Assembly (NCBI RefSeq): GCF_000321225.1
Contig: NW_004451880.1
Location: 3,236-67,235 of the forward strand
DNA: 64,000 bases
Source: Odobenus rosmarus divergens
Lineage: Eukaryota > Chordata > Mammalia > Carnivora > Odobenidae
Direction: 5' to 3'
Position 1 is the first letter of the stretch, and each line of letters begins with the position of its first letter. Shown here one piece after another: positions 10,261 through 20,216 of the stretch. The translations under genes were made by a program, and so were the position numbers. The notes under the pieces were generated by a model, which searched no databases, was not told the origin of the DNA, and was given only the letters and a program-made list of their open reading frames with translations.

Positions 10261-11734
10261 TGGGGGGTAGAGTTTAAGCTACAGAGGTTCAGAGACAAAT
10301 GGGCATCCAAGAGAATGGGAATCCAGTGATCTGGGCAGGGGAGCTGCCGGGGGGTGTGAAGGATGAGGGTTACAGGTGTGTGTTTGGAAGATATGCTTAT
10401 TTTTCCTTCAGGGGAGGGGGCGGAAACTCAGCCTCTGTTCCCTGAGTCAGATTGATTCATCTTAATTTATACAGAGTCTTTCGTTCCCCTAAACAATTTA
10501 CAAACAGCTCAAAAGAAAATAGCAGTGAAGAACCAAATGAAAATATAAAAACAAGGGAATCGAGAGTTCCTTGCCAAGCAACATTTTGGTGCCAAGAAAG
10601 AGGAGAGGATTTTAAACAAGGATTGAGCCATTTGGGGGATTTAATATTTAGAAGACCAGGGACAGGGGAAGCGGAGACAAGATGAGAGAGGTGTGCGCAC
10701 AGATGGGGCACGGAAGCCACAGAAAGACAGAGGTGGGTGGTGAAGGGAAGGGCGATGGGTTAGGATGGGAGGCAGGAAGGGGCAGGGATGGAGGGGATTC
10801 TCCAGCTGGACTAGAGACATGGACGGAGCGCTGCCCCAAAGCCGCTTTCCCCCAGCTGCAATCCCAAGTGCTTGCCAGAGCTAACTTAGTAAATAATAAC
10901 AGAGGACGAAAGCAAATAGGAGAGCAGCAGGTTGCTTTGGGATGGAGAGCGGCAGTGAGCTGAACATTTGACGAGGCAGAGATTACAGGCTCTCCCTCCA
11001 GAGGAGAAATTGGCTGAGATTGGCATCTGGGGGCAGATAAGCAGGAGGAGTGAGCACGGGACGGGCGGCAGGCACTCAGAGAGGCAGTTGGAGGGCCCAG
11101 GTGAGATGCCTGGTGCGTTGCCAGCAGCCTGCGAGACGGGGGTTACGTGTGGACGACCCCGAGGAGACCCAGCTGGGGGGGATGATGTTCAGGATTTAGG
11201 AGGTTTCAGCTCAGATGGGCCCAGGCTGGGCCACAGAGAGGACCCGTGAAGCCCAGAGCGCACTGGGGACCGCCACCGTGTCACCTCTCTGAAGGCAATA
11301 TGCAGATGGAGAGGAGACAGGAGCCTTGAGGCTGCCCCCCTTCCCCACCCATCCCTGCCCCCAGCATCCCTCTCCGGGCTATAATTCCTAGAAGCGCTGG
11401 AAGAATCTTGAAGGTCCTAGAGCACAAGACGCCAGAAGAACACTGCAAACAGTCACACGCCACTCGCCCAGCATCCGGACCATTTGTTAATAAAAGAACA
11501 TCAGCCAAGAAAACTGCATCCCAGACAAGTGGAAACAACAAGAAGCATGTGGGAGGGTGTGAGAAATGGCGTGGTGAGCTGTGTCTGCACTCTGCAGGGA
11601 CTGGGGTCTCTCGGGGCCGGGCACACAGCCTCCTGAGAAGAAGGGCCTGTAGAGGGGGATGAGGAAGCCCAGGCTTCTCCGAGGGCCTGAGGCGACCGTG
11701 GCCTGGGAGGAAGGGGGTCCCTTGGGCCTTCGTA

Positions 11735-12175
11735 TTGGTTAAGGTGCATTCAGCTTCCAACGGTGGAAATCTGGTATTAAACTGCCTTATGCAGAAAAAG
11801 GAAGCATGTGACCTTGTGTCATGGCAAGTTGAGGGGGAAGGCAGACTCTGGCCTGAGGTCTTCGGAAACCCAGTTTCCTTCTATTCCTCTCTGTCTCCCT
11901 TGGTGTCAAGTTCATCCTTGGGCTGGAGCCAGGCTGGCTGCCGCAGGCCCAGGTATCATGTCCTGACACCGTAGTGCCGAGACGAGGAGGAAGGGACTGC
12001 CTCTCTCAGAGACAGGAAGCTTTTCTGAGATGTGCCCCCTCCCCCCTGGTGTCAGTTCATGTCTCACTGGTCAGAATCGGGCCACTGATTGGTCACATAT
12101 TGGTGGGGGGGTGGGAGGACTCTTGGACTAGAGGATCACTAGAGAGCTGGGGCTGGATTAGCCACCCCTGAGGCA
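11735..12175 (+). repeat. Ancient interspersed repeat, family not assigned
   Basis: The head GGTGCATTCAGCTTCCAACG, AAACTGCCTTATGCAGAAAAAG, and later ATCGGGCCACTGATTGGTCAC recall a known dispersed mammalian repeat containing GATTGGCCATGCCTGGGTCA-type sequence. The match is degraded. Confidence 0.4.
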
Positions 12176-12619
12176 CATGGCTGCTTGGGGGATGGAGGGT
12201 ACCTGAACAAAATGGGGGTTCTGTTGGGGAGGAAGAAGGGGAGAACGGGTGCTAGGTAGGCAGCTCATGGTCCCCTCCCACTGCCCCCTCTGTCCTGCTC
12301 TGTCCTGTTCTAACAACGTTTCCAAGTGGCTCTTCACTGAGAGGCTAACGTAAGGACAACCAGTCAGACCGAGGGGCAAAGCGGGTGATGGCCAGACCCA
12401 GGACAAGAGAGCGGCCTGCCCACTCCCCTTCCCTGCCCCCAGCTCTGGCTCAAGAATCTCATGCTCCTGTCTGCTGTTGAGAAGGTGACCACATCTAGAA
12501 GATTGCCCATGTTGTCCCAGGAGGCTGGGCACGGGGATAAATCTGACAGAGTAATGACTCACTGCCGGCTTCTCGAGACGATGGAAGGACAATGTTGCAG
12601 ACACAAAAGGAAACCAGAC

Positions 12620-12770
12620 TGGAGAAAGGGTCCTGGGGCTCTAGTCCTGGCCCTGCCTCTGTCCTGCTTGGTGACTTTGGGCAGGAGGTGAATTCTTCGA
12701 GCCTCAGTTTCATCATTGGTAAAATAAAAGAGTTGGACTCTTTGATTTCTAGGATCCTTCCCAGTCTAAC
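12620..12770 (+). repeat. MIR SINE
   Basis: Forward MIR with GACTTTGGGCAGGAGG, CGAGCCTCAGTTTCATCATT and GGTAAAATAAAAGAGTTGGA. Confidence 0.75.
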
Positions 12771-13464
12771 AGGCCAAGATTTTGAGACTCTCTGAATGGA
12801 CAGATTATCTGGGAGACAAAGGAGAAAGTGGGACAGAAATTAGTTTACCATATCATTTAAATAGCCAAATAGAAGGATCTAGGGGCCAATGTCAGTAGCG
12901 GTAACCAATGCCCCCCCTCCTCGGGTCCATGTTTGTCTAAGCTGGAAAGGGAGATTCTGTAGCTTCGATCATTTCCATATGTCCTTTTGGCAAGGGAGTG
13001 TGAGAGGTCCATTAATAAAGGAGCCACATGTACTCAGGGGGAAATGAATTATGTGCAAAGGACAAGGACAGTTGTGGGCTCACCGAGAAGCATCGAGCGC
13101 CTTGCAGGTGAGCCTGGAATCAATGAAGAAGGAGCCGAGCTGCAGAGGGGAAGGCAGTGGGAGGAGAGAGCAGAAGGTGATGGGCAGGAGGGACCTGAGG
13201 GAGGCGGCTGGTCAGCATGGCTCAGCCCAACTGCAGAGCTTTCTCCCGGTCCTGATCACTCCATTTAGTGCCCCTACCTGCTTGGTCTTTAGGCCACAGG
13301 CCACACTTCAGGGCCAGGGGACAGAAAGGAGGGCTGATGGAGCTGAGAGGGATGAAGGCCCAGCCCAGGCACAGGGAACACAGGGGCTCCTGCCTGTATG
13401 GATGTCTCGGAGGAGGACAGGAGAGGTTGAGGTCTCCAGTGCTGCCACATCATAGGAGCTGAAT

Positions 13465-13560
13465 AAATGTGGGAAGAAGGAAAAGAAGCAGGTGGAGGGA
13501 AGAAAAGAAGGAGCAAGAGAGGGATTGAGAGCGGGAAAGAAGGAGGAAGAAGGAATACGC
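13465..13560. repeat. Purine-rich (GA/GGAA) low-complexity stretch
   Basis: Almost pure A and G on the + strand over about 95 bases, with units such as AAGAAGGAAAAGAAG. Confidence 0.8.
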
Positions 13561-14309
13561 GGGCTGGGCAGTTTTGCAATGCAAGTGAACGTGCACTGGG
13601 GCAGGGAAACTCTCTTGGGCTGTTCTCCCCTGTAATTGCCTTTTAGAAAGATGATCTGAAGTCAGCAACCCCCCCACGCCCCCTCGCCAAGTCGCTGTCA
13701 CAGGACTCCTTGCCCAACAGGCAGCTGAGCTGCAGAGGGAATAAGTCACTCTTCCCAGCCTGTTCCCTGCCTTGAGCTCCTTGTTCTTACAACTCTCCGT
13801 AGCCTTTGTTCAGCCAGCACCTGCTTCCCGAGCTGACACCTGCCCGCACCCAGGGGGTGCGCAGTTTGCAGAGCACGTTACAGACCTGCGAGCCAGGGAG
13901 GCTGCCTCTCATTTACGGGAAACCATTGTTCTCTCCAAGGTTCCACAGCGTGCTCCAGATCGCTCAGCACGTGAATGAGGGCTGGGATCCAAACTCTGGG
14001 TTTAGTCCTCCCGGTTTCGAGCTCTTTCTCCTGTACCTCCTGCCTCAAGATGCCTCCACTCTGTCTTGAGAGCTTGAAAAAAATCCCAGAGGTCAGGAGA
14101 TGGCCTCCCTGCCTCCCTCCTTGGAGGGGTCAGTCTCCCAGGGCCTGGCCAGGGAGGAGGAGGTTGTAAGAAGTGACAGACCTCAATGTCACTGTTCCCA
14201 TGGGGCCTCCCCTCAGGGGCCCTATATGGTTTGTCCCTATTGTCATTTACACTCGGTCGGTTTTTCTTGTCGGGGACTGTATGTGCACAGCCTGGTGTCA
14301 TTGCCTCCT

Positions 14310-14400
14310 TAGATGGCACACTCCTCAAGGGCAGGCAGCTTCTGTTTTTCTGCCCCTACCCAAAGCTGCTAACATCAAGTCAACTCATTGGGCAGTGCTC
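14310..14400 (+). repeat. L2 3' fragment
   Basis: It contains GATGGCACACTCCTCAAGGG followed by CAGGCAGCTTCTGTTTTTCTG, a degraded form of the L2 GAGGGCAGGGACTTTGTCTG motif. Confidence 0.55.
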
Positions 14401-14466
14401 CTGCTGAGCCTCGGTTGGCAGATTTCACCCAAAACTTAATTCAGTTCTGGAAATATGTCTTGCGGC

Positions 14467-14493
14467 GGGGGGGGGGGGGGGGGGGGGGGGGGG
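14467..14493. repeat. Homopolymer run of 27 G
   Basis: Twenty-seven consecutive G on the + strand. Such a run can fold into a G-quadruplex and is very error-prone to sequence, so its exact length is doubtful. Confidence 0.9.
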
Positions 14494-14499
14494 TGCTAC

Positions 14500-14615
14500 G
14501 ACATGCTGGGTCCCGGTGCTAGAGGCTGTGCGGGATATAGAGATGAAGGCCCTGCGTGTTCCTGGGCCCTAAGAGCTTGCGGTTGAATAGGGAGATGAAG
14601 ATGTGAACAAGCTTC
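14500..14615 (-). repeat. L2 3' fragment
   Basis: Reverse L2 3' end: GTGCTAGAGGCTGTGCGGGAT, then GAAGGCCCTGCGTGTTCCTG and AAGAGCTTGCGGTTGAATAG. Confidence 0.6.
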
Positions 14616-14699
14616 ACTGGCTTCTTCCCCGGGCTCTTCCTCCCTCCGCAGACCTGCCTACATTGCTGGTTTGTTGCTTCTTCCCCTCCCACGCACCCC

Positions 14700-15000
14700 C
14701 CAAGTGTGCCCCACACTTTCCACCCCTTTGCGTGGGCAGTGCCACTTCTGGAGTGCCTTTCCCCTGTCCCCAGCTGCTCCCCCTCCCAGATCCAATGATG
14801 CTTCTACCAAAATCCTTCAGTGCTCAGTTCCAATGCTATGTCCTCCAAGAAACGTTTTCTTGATCAGCCAACAGGATCTTCCTCTTTGGACCCCGCCAAC
14901 CTTTTTCTGTCCACACACTCAGTTTCCCGTTACCCTTGTTTGGGTCCTGTCTCCCCGTACACCCTCTCCTTTCCACTGTAACCTATTGCGGGAATCTTCT
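14700..15000 (+). repeat. L2 LINE fragment
   Basis: Forward L2: GAGTGCCTTTCCCCTGTCCC, TTCAGTGCTCAGTTCCAATG, CTATGTCCTCCAAGAAACG. This corresponds to the CTCAAATGTCACCTCCTCC region of the L2 3' end. Confidence 0.6.
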
Positions 15001-15058
15001 GCGGCCTTAGAAAAGCTGGAGAAATAGGAACTGATGCGCTAATTATAGCAGGAAGCAG
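14996..15058 (+). repeat. Direct repeat copy 1 (63 bp), upstream of the 51-codon GRIK4 exon
   Basis: Identical to 17329-17391 except for three substitutions in 63 bases. Two of the three are CG in this copy and CA or TG in the other, the pattern of CpG decay. The core includes GAAATAGGAACTGATG and CTAATTATAG. I recognise no repeat family. Confidence 0.9.
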
Positions 15059-15494
15059 GAAGCCCGCCTTCATCTTAGGGCTTTGTGTTTACCATGTGCT
15101 TCATAAGTACCCATGACACTGAGTAGTACAAAGTAGTAGACCGATAGTAGGTATATCCAGGAAGATGCAACATCCTGGGGTCTTCTAGGAGTAGGTGACC
15201 TTCAGTTGAGCATCGTAGACTGGGCAAATCTGAATGTAGCATCCAGGTTCCTTCCTCCTGAGATAGGCAGCCCCATCCCCTTAGGGATTTCTGACAGCAA
15301 TGGGAGTTGCTACCTCCCTGGGGCAAAGAGAGAGGAGGATATCCTTGAAATCAGTTGGGGCTCAAAGCGACATCTGGATGGTCTAATAGCAGAGAAGTGT
15401 TTGCCACCACTGTCTGCCTTGGGCAAGCACTTGAACACTTAGGTGAGGTGGAGCTGGCCCGGAGCTGGACGGTGGGCCCCAGGCAACAAAGAAG

Positions 15495-15647
15495 TGCCTT
15501 TATTTCTTCTTTGTTTCTCTTTTCTCTCGTCCCCCTCCCTTCTTTTCTTCGTCCTTTCCCTTCCCTCCCCTCCCCCTTGACACCCATCCCACCGTCTCCC
15601 TGGGCCTCCTGCCGCTGCCTGCCCGCCCGCCGTCCACCCTCTCCCAG
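15495..15647 (+). promoter_or_regulatory. GRIK4: Long polypyrimidine tract and 3' splice site before the 51-codon exon
   Basis: About 150 bases are dominated by C and T (for example CTTTTCTCTCGTCCCCCTCC), ending in CTCTCCCAG|CTG at 15647. This is far longer than a normal tract and would bind PTB or U2AF strongly. A regulatory role is inference. Confidence 0.6.
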
Positions 15648-15800
15648 CTGTCCTCGGCCCTGCTGTTTGATGCTGTCTATGCTGTGGTCACCGCAGTGCA
15701 GGAGCTCAACCGGAGCCAGGAGATTGGTGTGAAGCCTTTGTCCTGCGGCTCGGCCCAGATCTGGCAGCACGGCACCAGCCTCATGAACTACCTGCGCATG
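15648..15800 (+). CDS. GRIK4: GRIK4 (GluK4) coding exon, amino-terminal domain, 51 codons
   Basis: This exon continues the extracellular amino-terminal domain. The frame begins [20 protein letters not shown] and ends [11 protein letters not shown], which is GluK4. GluK5 has a similar [10 protein letters not shown] end but a different start. Acceptor ctcccag|CTG and donor ATG|gtgagg give exactly 51 codons in phase 0. An NRS glycosylation sequon lies at exon residues 21-23. The cysteine at residue 33 aligns, by memory, with a conserved amino-terminal-domain cysteine. Only 706 bp separate it from the next exon, by far the shortest intron here. Skipping this exon alone, or with the next one, would keep the reading frame. 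No disruptions are seen. Confidence 0.97.
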
Positions 15801-16506
15801 GTGAGGGGCGGCTGGGGCCCTGCAGGGGCGGGGGGGTGGGATGCTCTGTTCGTGGCCCTGCGCCCACAGGCCTCCTCGGGATATCACAGTCCCAGATAAA
15901 ACAGCCATCGGCGGTGACCCCATTCCGTGCACTCTGGGTCACAGTTGTTCCCGGATCCCCAACACCCTGCTGAGGAGGCATGGTTTGGAGCTGGCTTTCC
16001 CAGCCATGTCTCCGGCCGTGTCCCCTCTGGTGGGGTGGCTGTGGATCTCTAGCCCACGAAGAAGACATCTCCGTCCGAGAAGCCTGGTGCAGAGTAGCTT
16101 GGGTTTTGCACTTAGAGTCAGGTCTTCCTGACTTCCTGCAGACCCGCAGGTGGGTGAGCAGCTGCCCAAAGAGGATAGATTCTATTAACAGCCAACGGCC
16201 TGGAGGAGGGACACTGGAGAATTGGCGTTCAGGCTGCCATCTTGGTATTGTGTCGGTTTGTGAAGCGGCTATGTGGTCATGGGGTGGGGGCATCCTCCTC
16301 CTCCTCCAGCCCCAGCCGAGTCTGAATTCAGTCCAGGAACATCACATTTGTAGTCAAGAGATCCTGTGGCTGAGAGACAGGCAGGAGAATGGACCCTGAT
16401 GGCCTGCTTTCCCTTGGGCATCCTTAAATAGCTCGTGTGCAGAATGCTGGGAGCCAAGTGGAACACGGGGCCCATTTGGTGCTGTAACTCACTCTCTCTT
16501 GGACAG
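15801..16506 (+). other. GRIK4: GRIK4 intron, 706 bp
   Basis: A short intron. I recognise no repeat in it. The acceptor end reads CTCTCTCTTGGACAG, with a possible branch point CTGTAAC at 16482-16488. Confidence 0.9.
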
Positions 16507-16512
16507 GTAGAA
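16500..16512 (+). promoter_or_regulatory. GRIK4: Acceptor directly followed by a donor-like sequence (CAG|GTAGAA)
   Basis: The 3' splice site TTGGACAG is followed at once by GTAGAA, the first two codons (Val-Glu) of the exon. The junction therefore also fits a 5' splice site, as at recursive splice sites. The sequence is seen; any use as a donor is speculation. Confidence 0.4.
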
Positions 16513-16611
16513 TTGGAAGGTCTCACCGGCCACATTGAATTCAACAGCAAAGGCCAGAGGTCCAACTATGCCTTGAAAATCTTACAGTTCACCAGGAATG
16601 GTTTTCGGCAG
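16507..16611 (+). CDS. GRIK4: GRIK4 (GluK4) coding exon, amino-terminal domain, 35 codons
   Basis: This exon encodes the end of the second lobe of the amino-terminal domain. The translation begins [20 protein letters not shown] and ends FTRNGFRQ. The GLTGxIEFNxxGQR stretch is a hallmark of kainate subunits, and the [10 protein letters not shown] end is typical of GluK4. It runs from acceptor GGACAG to donor CAG|gtaagt at 16612, giving 35 codons in phase 0. There are no glycosylation sequons and no disruptions. The exon starts with GTAGAA directly after the acceptor AG, a splicing oddity noted separately. A 21.5-kb intron follows. Confidence 0.97.
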
Positions 16612-17328
16612 GTAAGTCTGGCTCCACCGGCATGATGGTACATCCTTCCTCATTGTTCCTTTCGGTGTCACCAGCCCTCCCATCCCATTTCTCCTTGGCG
16701 CACAGGATGGCCCCTGTCTCAGTTATCCGCAGGAGCTGCAGGCTGCTTCCTGTGCATGGCTCCTGGCATGCACTTGCCTCCCCCACTTCCTGCCACCGAA
16801 TTAGCTAGTGTGGGTTAGGGACGGCAGCTCCAGCAGAATACCAAGAGGGAGGCCTTCACTCTCTGTACGGACGGGGGGGCAAGAGGGTATCACATAAGGA
16901 AGGAATTCCCAGGCCATGCCCACGATTTTGGATTACTCTGCTCCCTGAATTCCGCCCTAACCCTAGAATCAGTGTCAGAGTCCGGAGAGCGTGTGGGGAA
17001 GGAACCAGCTGGGTCCCTTCGGCATTGGAGGGGATGGCCAGCTCCCTCCTGCTGGCTCTTTCCTGACCGATCCACGCCCTCCTCATGCCGGTCACAGCCC
17101 TCCCCTCCTGTCTGCTACCTGTGTTCTCCCGTCAGCTCCGGATGGCTCCATCCTCTGAAGCTCCTTTTCAGCCCCCTCCCCCTTCTCCTCCACGAGCTTA
17201 TTCTCCCTCTGTCCGGTCCTCTCACATCAGTGGAGACAGGGATTCTGACAGCCACTCTGGGGGCCTCCCTGAAGTTCTTCCAACCTCCCTGTTGCCCAGA
17301 TAATCAACCCCCTATTCTTAGGCTAGGC

Positions 17329-17391
17329 CTTCTGCAGCCTTAGAAAAGCTGGAGAAATAGGAACTGATGTGCTAATTATAGCAAGAAGCAG
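17329..17391 (+). repeat. Direct repeat copy 2 (63 bp), downstream of the 35-codon GRIK4 exon
   Basis: 60 of 63 bases match 14996-15058 in the same orientation, 2,333 bp apart. The pair brackets the 51- and 35-codon exons. Similarity may extend a little upstream (both have CCTATT), with a gap. Confidence 0.9.
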
Positions 17392-17520
17392 ACACACTGG
17401 AGGGCTTCCGGCTGTCAGCGTAGCTGAGCAAGGGAATGTGCCTCTGAAAGGGCTGCAGTCACCTTTCCCAGACATTATTCAGATTCTTCGTTCTCTTTCC
17501 CTTCCTTTCCTCCTCCCCCG

Positions 17521-17546
17521 TCATCATCATCATCATCATCATCATC
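17521..17546. repeat. (TCA)n microsatellite
   Basis: A pure trinucleotide run of 26 bases, followed by an interrupted unit. Confidence 0.9.
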
Positions 17547-17644
17547 CTCATCACAGAGCAGCTTGGCGTTTCTTCAGCTCTTACCACCGGCCATAACCAT
17601 ATTGGTTGTGTCCTATGTGTTTTTCATTTAACCTTATAAGACTA

Positions 17645-18445
17645 GGTGCTTTCAATTTATTTTTATTTTAATTGTCTGTCACCTGCACGTAGAGACAGTC
17701 TTCTTCCTTTCCAATCTGGATGCCATCTATTTCCTTTTCTTGCCTGGTTCAGTGGCTAGAACATCATGGTTCAATATTGATCAGCTGTTTCTGATCTTAG
17801 GCGGAATGCCCTCAGCCTTCACCGTTAAATGTGCTGCTAACAGTAGGTGTTCTGTAGATGTCCTTTATCGAGTTGAGGGCGTTCCCTTCTCTTTCTAACT
17901 TCCTGAGAGTTTTTGCCATGAAATGGGTGTGAAATTTTGTCAAGTGCTTTGTCTGGGTCAACAGAAAGAATCATACTATTTTTCTTCTTTAGCTTGATCA
18001 TATGGCGGATTACATTAATTGATTTTCAAATGTTTCACCAGCCTCACACACCTGGAATAAATCCCACTTGGACACAGTGTATAATTTTTAGGCATTGTTG
18101 GATTTGGTTTGCTAACATTTTGTTGAGGATTTAGCATCTACGTTCTGAGTGATTACTGCAGTGGGCTTGGAAGGTTTTTTTGCTTTATTTTTTTACTCCC
18201 TTTGTCTGCTTTAGGTATCAGGGTAATATTGGCCTCACAAAATGAATTGGGAAGTGTTCCTTTCTCTTCTGTGTTCTGGAAAGAGTTGTATACAAGTGCT
18301 GTTAATTCTTCTCTAAATATTTGGTGAAACACCCCAGGGAAGCCATCTGGGCTTGGAGATTTCTTTTTCAGGAACCTTTAAATTACAAATTCAATTGCTG
18401 AAATGGTTATATGACTATTCAGGTTATTTGTTTCATCTTAGTTAG
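17645..18445 (-). mobile_element. L1 ORF2 fragment (old L1)
   Basis: The + strand reads as reverse L1 reverse-transcriptase sequence: GAGAGTTTTTGCCATGAAATG, TTGATCATATGGCGGATTAC, CCTGGAATAAATCCCACTTG, AGGGTAATATTGGCCTCACA and AAGCCATCTGGGCTTGGAGA. Frames are broken by many changes and both ends of L1 are missing. It is an inert relic. Confidence 0.9.
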
Positions 18446-18465
18446 GGTTTATTCATCTTAGTTGG

Positions 18466-18625
18466 TAGTCGGTGATAGGTACTTTTTATTAATCCCTATT
18501 TTATAAGTGAGGAAATGAACACTCGTGGAGGTGGCCAGACCTGGCCTTGAACAGTTAGTGATGGCAACTGGTTTTGAACCCAGACATCTCTGACCCTGAA
18601 AGCCCACGTTCTTAACCGTTATGAC
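18466..18625 (-). repeat. MIR SINE
   Basis: Reverse MIR: CCCTATTTTATAAGTGAGGA, GGTTTTGAACCCAGACATCT and GCCCACGTTCTTAACCGTTATG. Confidence 0.75.
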
Positions 18626-18627
18626 AG

Positions 18628-18785
18628 ACAAATCATGCATCAAAATCACCTTGGTAATTTGTTCAAAAAGCAGATTTTTAGACTCTACCCTACAAGGGTC
18701 CCATTGGGTAGACCTCAGATAGGACCCAGGAACTGATATGACCACTGAGCGCTCAGGGGGATCCCAGTGAATATAGCTAGGCCAC
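18628..18785. mobile_element. MER5A-type hAT element
   Basis: CATGCATCAAAATCACCTTGG, AAAAAGCAGATTTTTAGACT and GACCCAGGAACTGATATGAC follow the MER5A order. The terminal repeats are eroded. Confidence 0.65.
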
Positions 18786-19079
18786 CCTTCTTGGAAAACA
18801 ACAAGATAAAAGGAGAGAGTCCAGGGTTAGGTAGATAGCCAGAAACACTGGGCTAGAGTATCACCAAATGGTCATCTCATTTCTCTAACCAATAGATTAG
18901 CATTTGCTCAGTATGAGTGTGAGTTCTGGCTCCCCCAACTACACATTTATGCAGAAGAAGCAAGTCGTTATGAGTGTGGATTTGACCCTAGAGGGTCAGC
19001 ACACCTACCTTTTTCTATACAATTTTTCCTAGTAGCTATTACATTTCCACGCTTGGATCTAGAAATGGAACTGCTTCCT

Positions 19080-19445
19080 TCTGTCAGGCACTGTGCTGGG
19101 CTCGGAGGAAACAAAGCTGCAGAAGGCACAGTCCCTGCCCTGAAATAGCTCAGAGTCTGGTGACACGGGAAAATAATAAGTGCAATTTGGGGGTTCTGAA
19201 GCTCAGATCATGCCCTAGGGCTCCTAATTCCCTGAACAAATGAAGCCTCTAGCCTGTAGGGAAATTGCCAGGCAGACTTCTGTGAGCACAGGTGTTAAAA
19301 GAATGGGCAAAGTGTCAGCTTTTCTGGGGCCTATATTGTAGTATGGGACAAACAATAGGCAAGCAAATCCATATATAATACAGTGTCAGTAGTGATAAGT
19401 GCTATAGGAAAAATAAAAAAGGGTAAGGAAATATGAAGTGCGTGG
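19080..19445 (-). repeat. L2 3' region
   Basis: Reverse L2: CAGGCACTGTGCTGGGCTCG, CACAGTCCCTGCCCTGAAAT, CAAACAATAGGCAAGCAAAT and TGATAAGTGCTATAGGAAAA. Confidence 0.7.
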
Positions 19446-19786
19446 GGGTAATCATGGTGGGGAAGCAGTAGTTAGGAGAATATAATGCTCAAGCCGAGCC
19501 CCAGACTTACTCCACAGAAGGCCCAGTCCCAGGCTCTGAATATCTCCCCACTGAACCTCAGGCCTGCTTTCGGAGAGCTCCCCAGAAAGAGCCCCCTTCC
19601 AGCCCCCTTCCATCAGGCAACCTAGCGTGGCAGAGTTGGCTGGTGGCCCTGACCCCACCCTGACCCCTCTGCTTGAATGACAGCTGATTAGGCTCAGAGT
19701 ACCTCTTCCCCTTTTAACGCTGCTTCTCCGGCAGCTACCTCTCAGGCTGGGAAGAAACAGCATTGCCAGCCCCTAGCTCAGCCCCA

Positions 19787-19811
19787 CCCAGCCCAGCCCA
19801 GCCCAGCCCAG
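19787..19811. repeat. (CCCAG)5 pentanucleotide repeat
   Basis: Five perfect CCCAG units. Confidence 0.9.
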
Positions 19812-19889
19812 CAGGAGATTCTGCTCGGGGGCATCCTAAACTGCAGCTACTGGTCCTTCTCTGGCAGCACACAGGGTTGGGGTAAGTAA

Positions 19890-20070
19890 GGCGTCTCAAA
19901 CCTAGGTGTGCACAGGAATGACCCAGGGTACTTGCTGTAATCGTACATTCCCAGGCCCCACAGCTATAAATTCTGAGTCAGCAAAATGGGGTGCCTTCCA
20001 GGAATCTGCATATTCTTGGCTAGCACCCAGATAAACGATTACAGTGCGGGGGGGTGGGGGTGGGGGGTGG
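19890..20070. mobile_element. MER5-type hAT element
   Basis: GTGCACAGGAATGACCCAGG, CATTCCCAGGCCCCACAGCT, TTCTGAGTCAGCAAAATGGG and CAGGAATCTGCATATT are MER5 landmarks in order. A G-rich run at 20048-20067 follows the centre. Confidence 0.7.
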
Positions 20071-20216
20071 CACAGGCTATGTTTTGATAAATAGTGCCCT
20101 CTGTGCATAGAATTTCCTCTTAACCTCCCCACAGCGCACCCCCATCTTTTTGAGCCAAGGAGTCCATCAAAGAGGATGGTGTTTTTGACCTTCAGCTACC
20201 CTAAGGGACACACATT

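Larger units (their letters stand above)
5681..15647 (+). other. GRIK4: GRIK4 intron, 9,967 bp
   Basis: It contains MIR copies (6450, 7665, 9150, 12620), two unassigned interspersed repeats (7920-8400, 11735-12175), L2 pieces between 14310 and 15000, a 27-G run, low-complexity purine or pyrimidine stretches, and direct-repeat copy 1 (14996-15058). 9960-11730 is repeat-poor. I see nothing specific at 5700-6440, 6720-7660, 8400-9150 and 12780-13460. Confidence 0.85.

Noticed and set aside
15355..15932. Open frames on both strands around the 51-codon exon
   Set aside because: They only overlap the real exon in wrong frames or read through its splice sites. The GRIK4 frame with AG/GT boundaries is the supported one.
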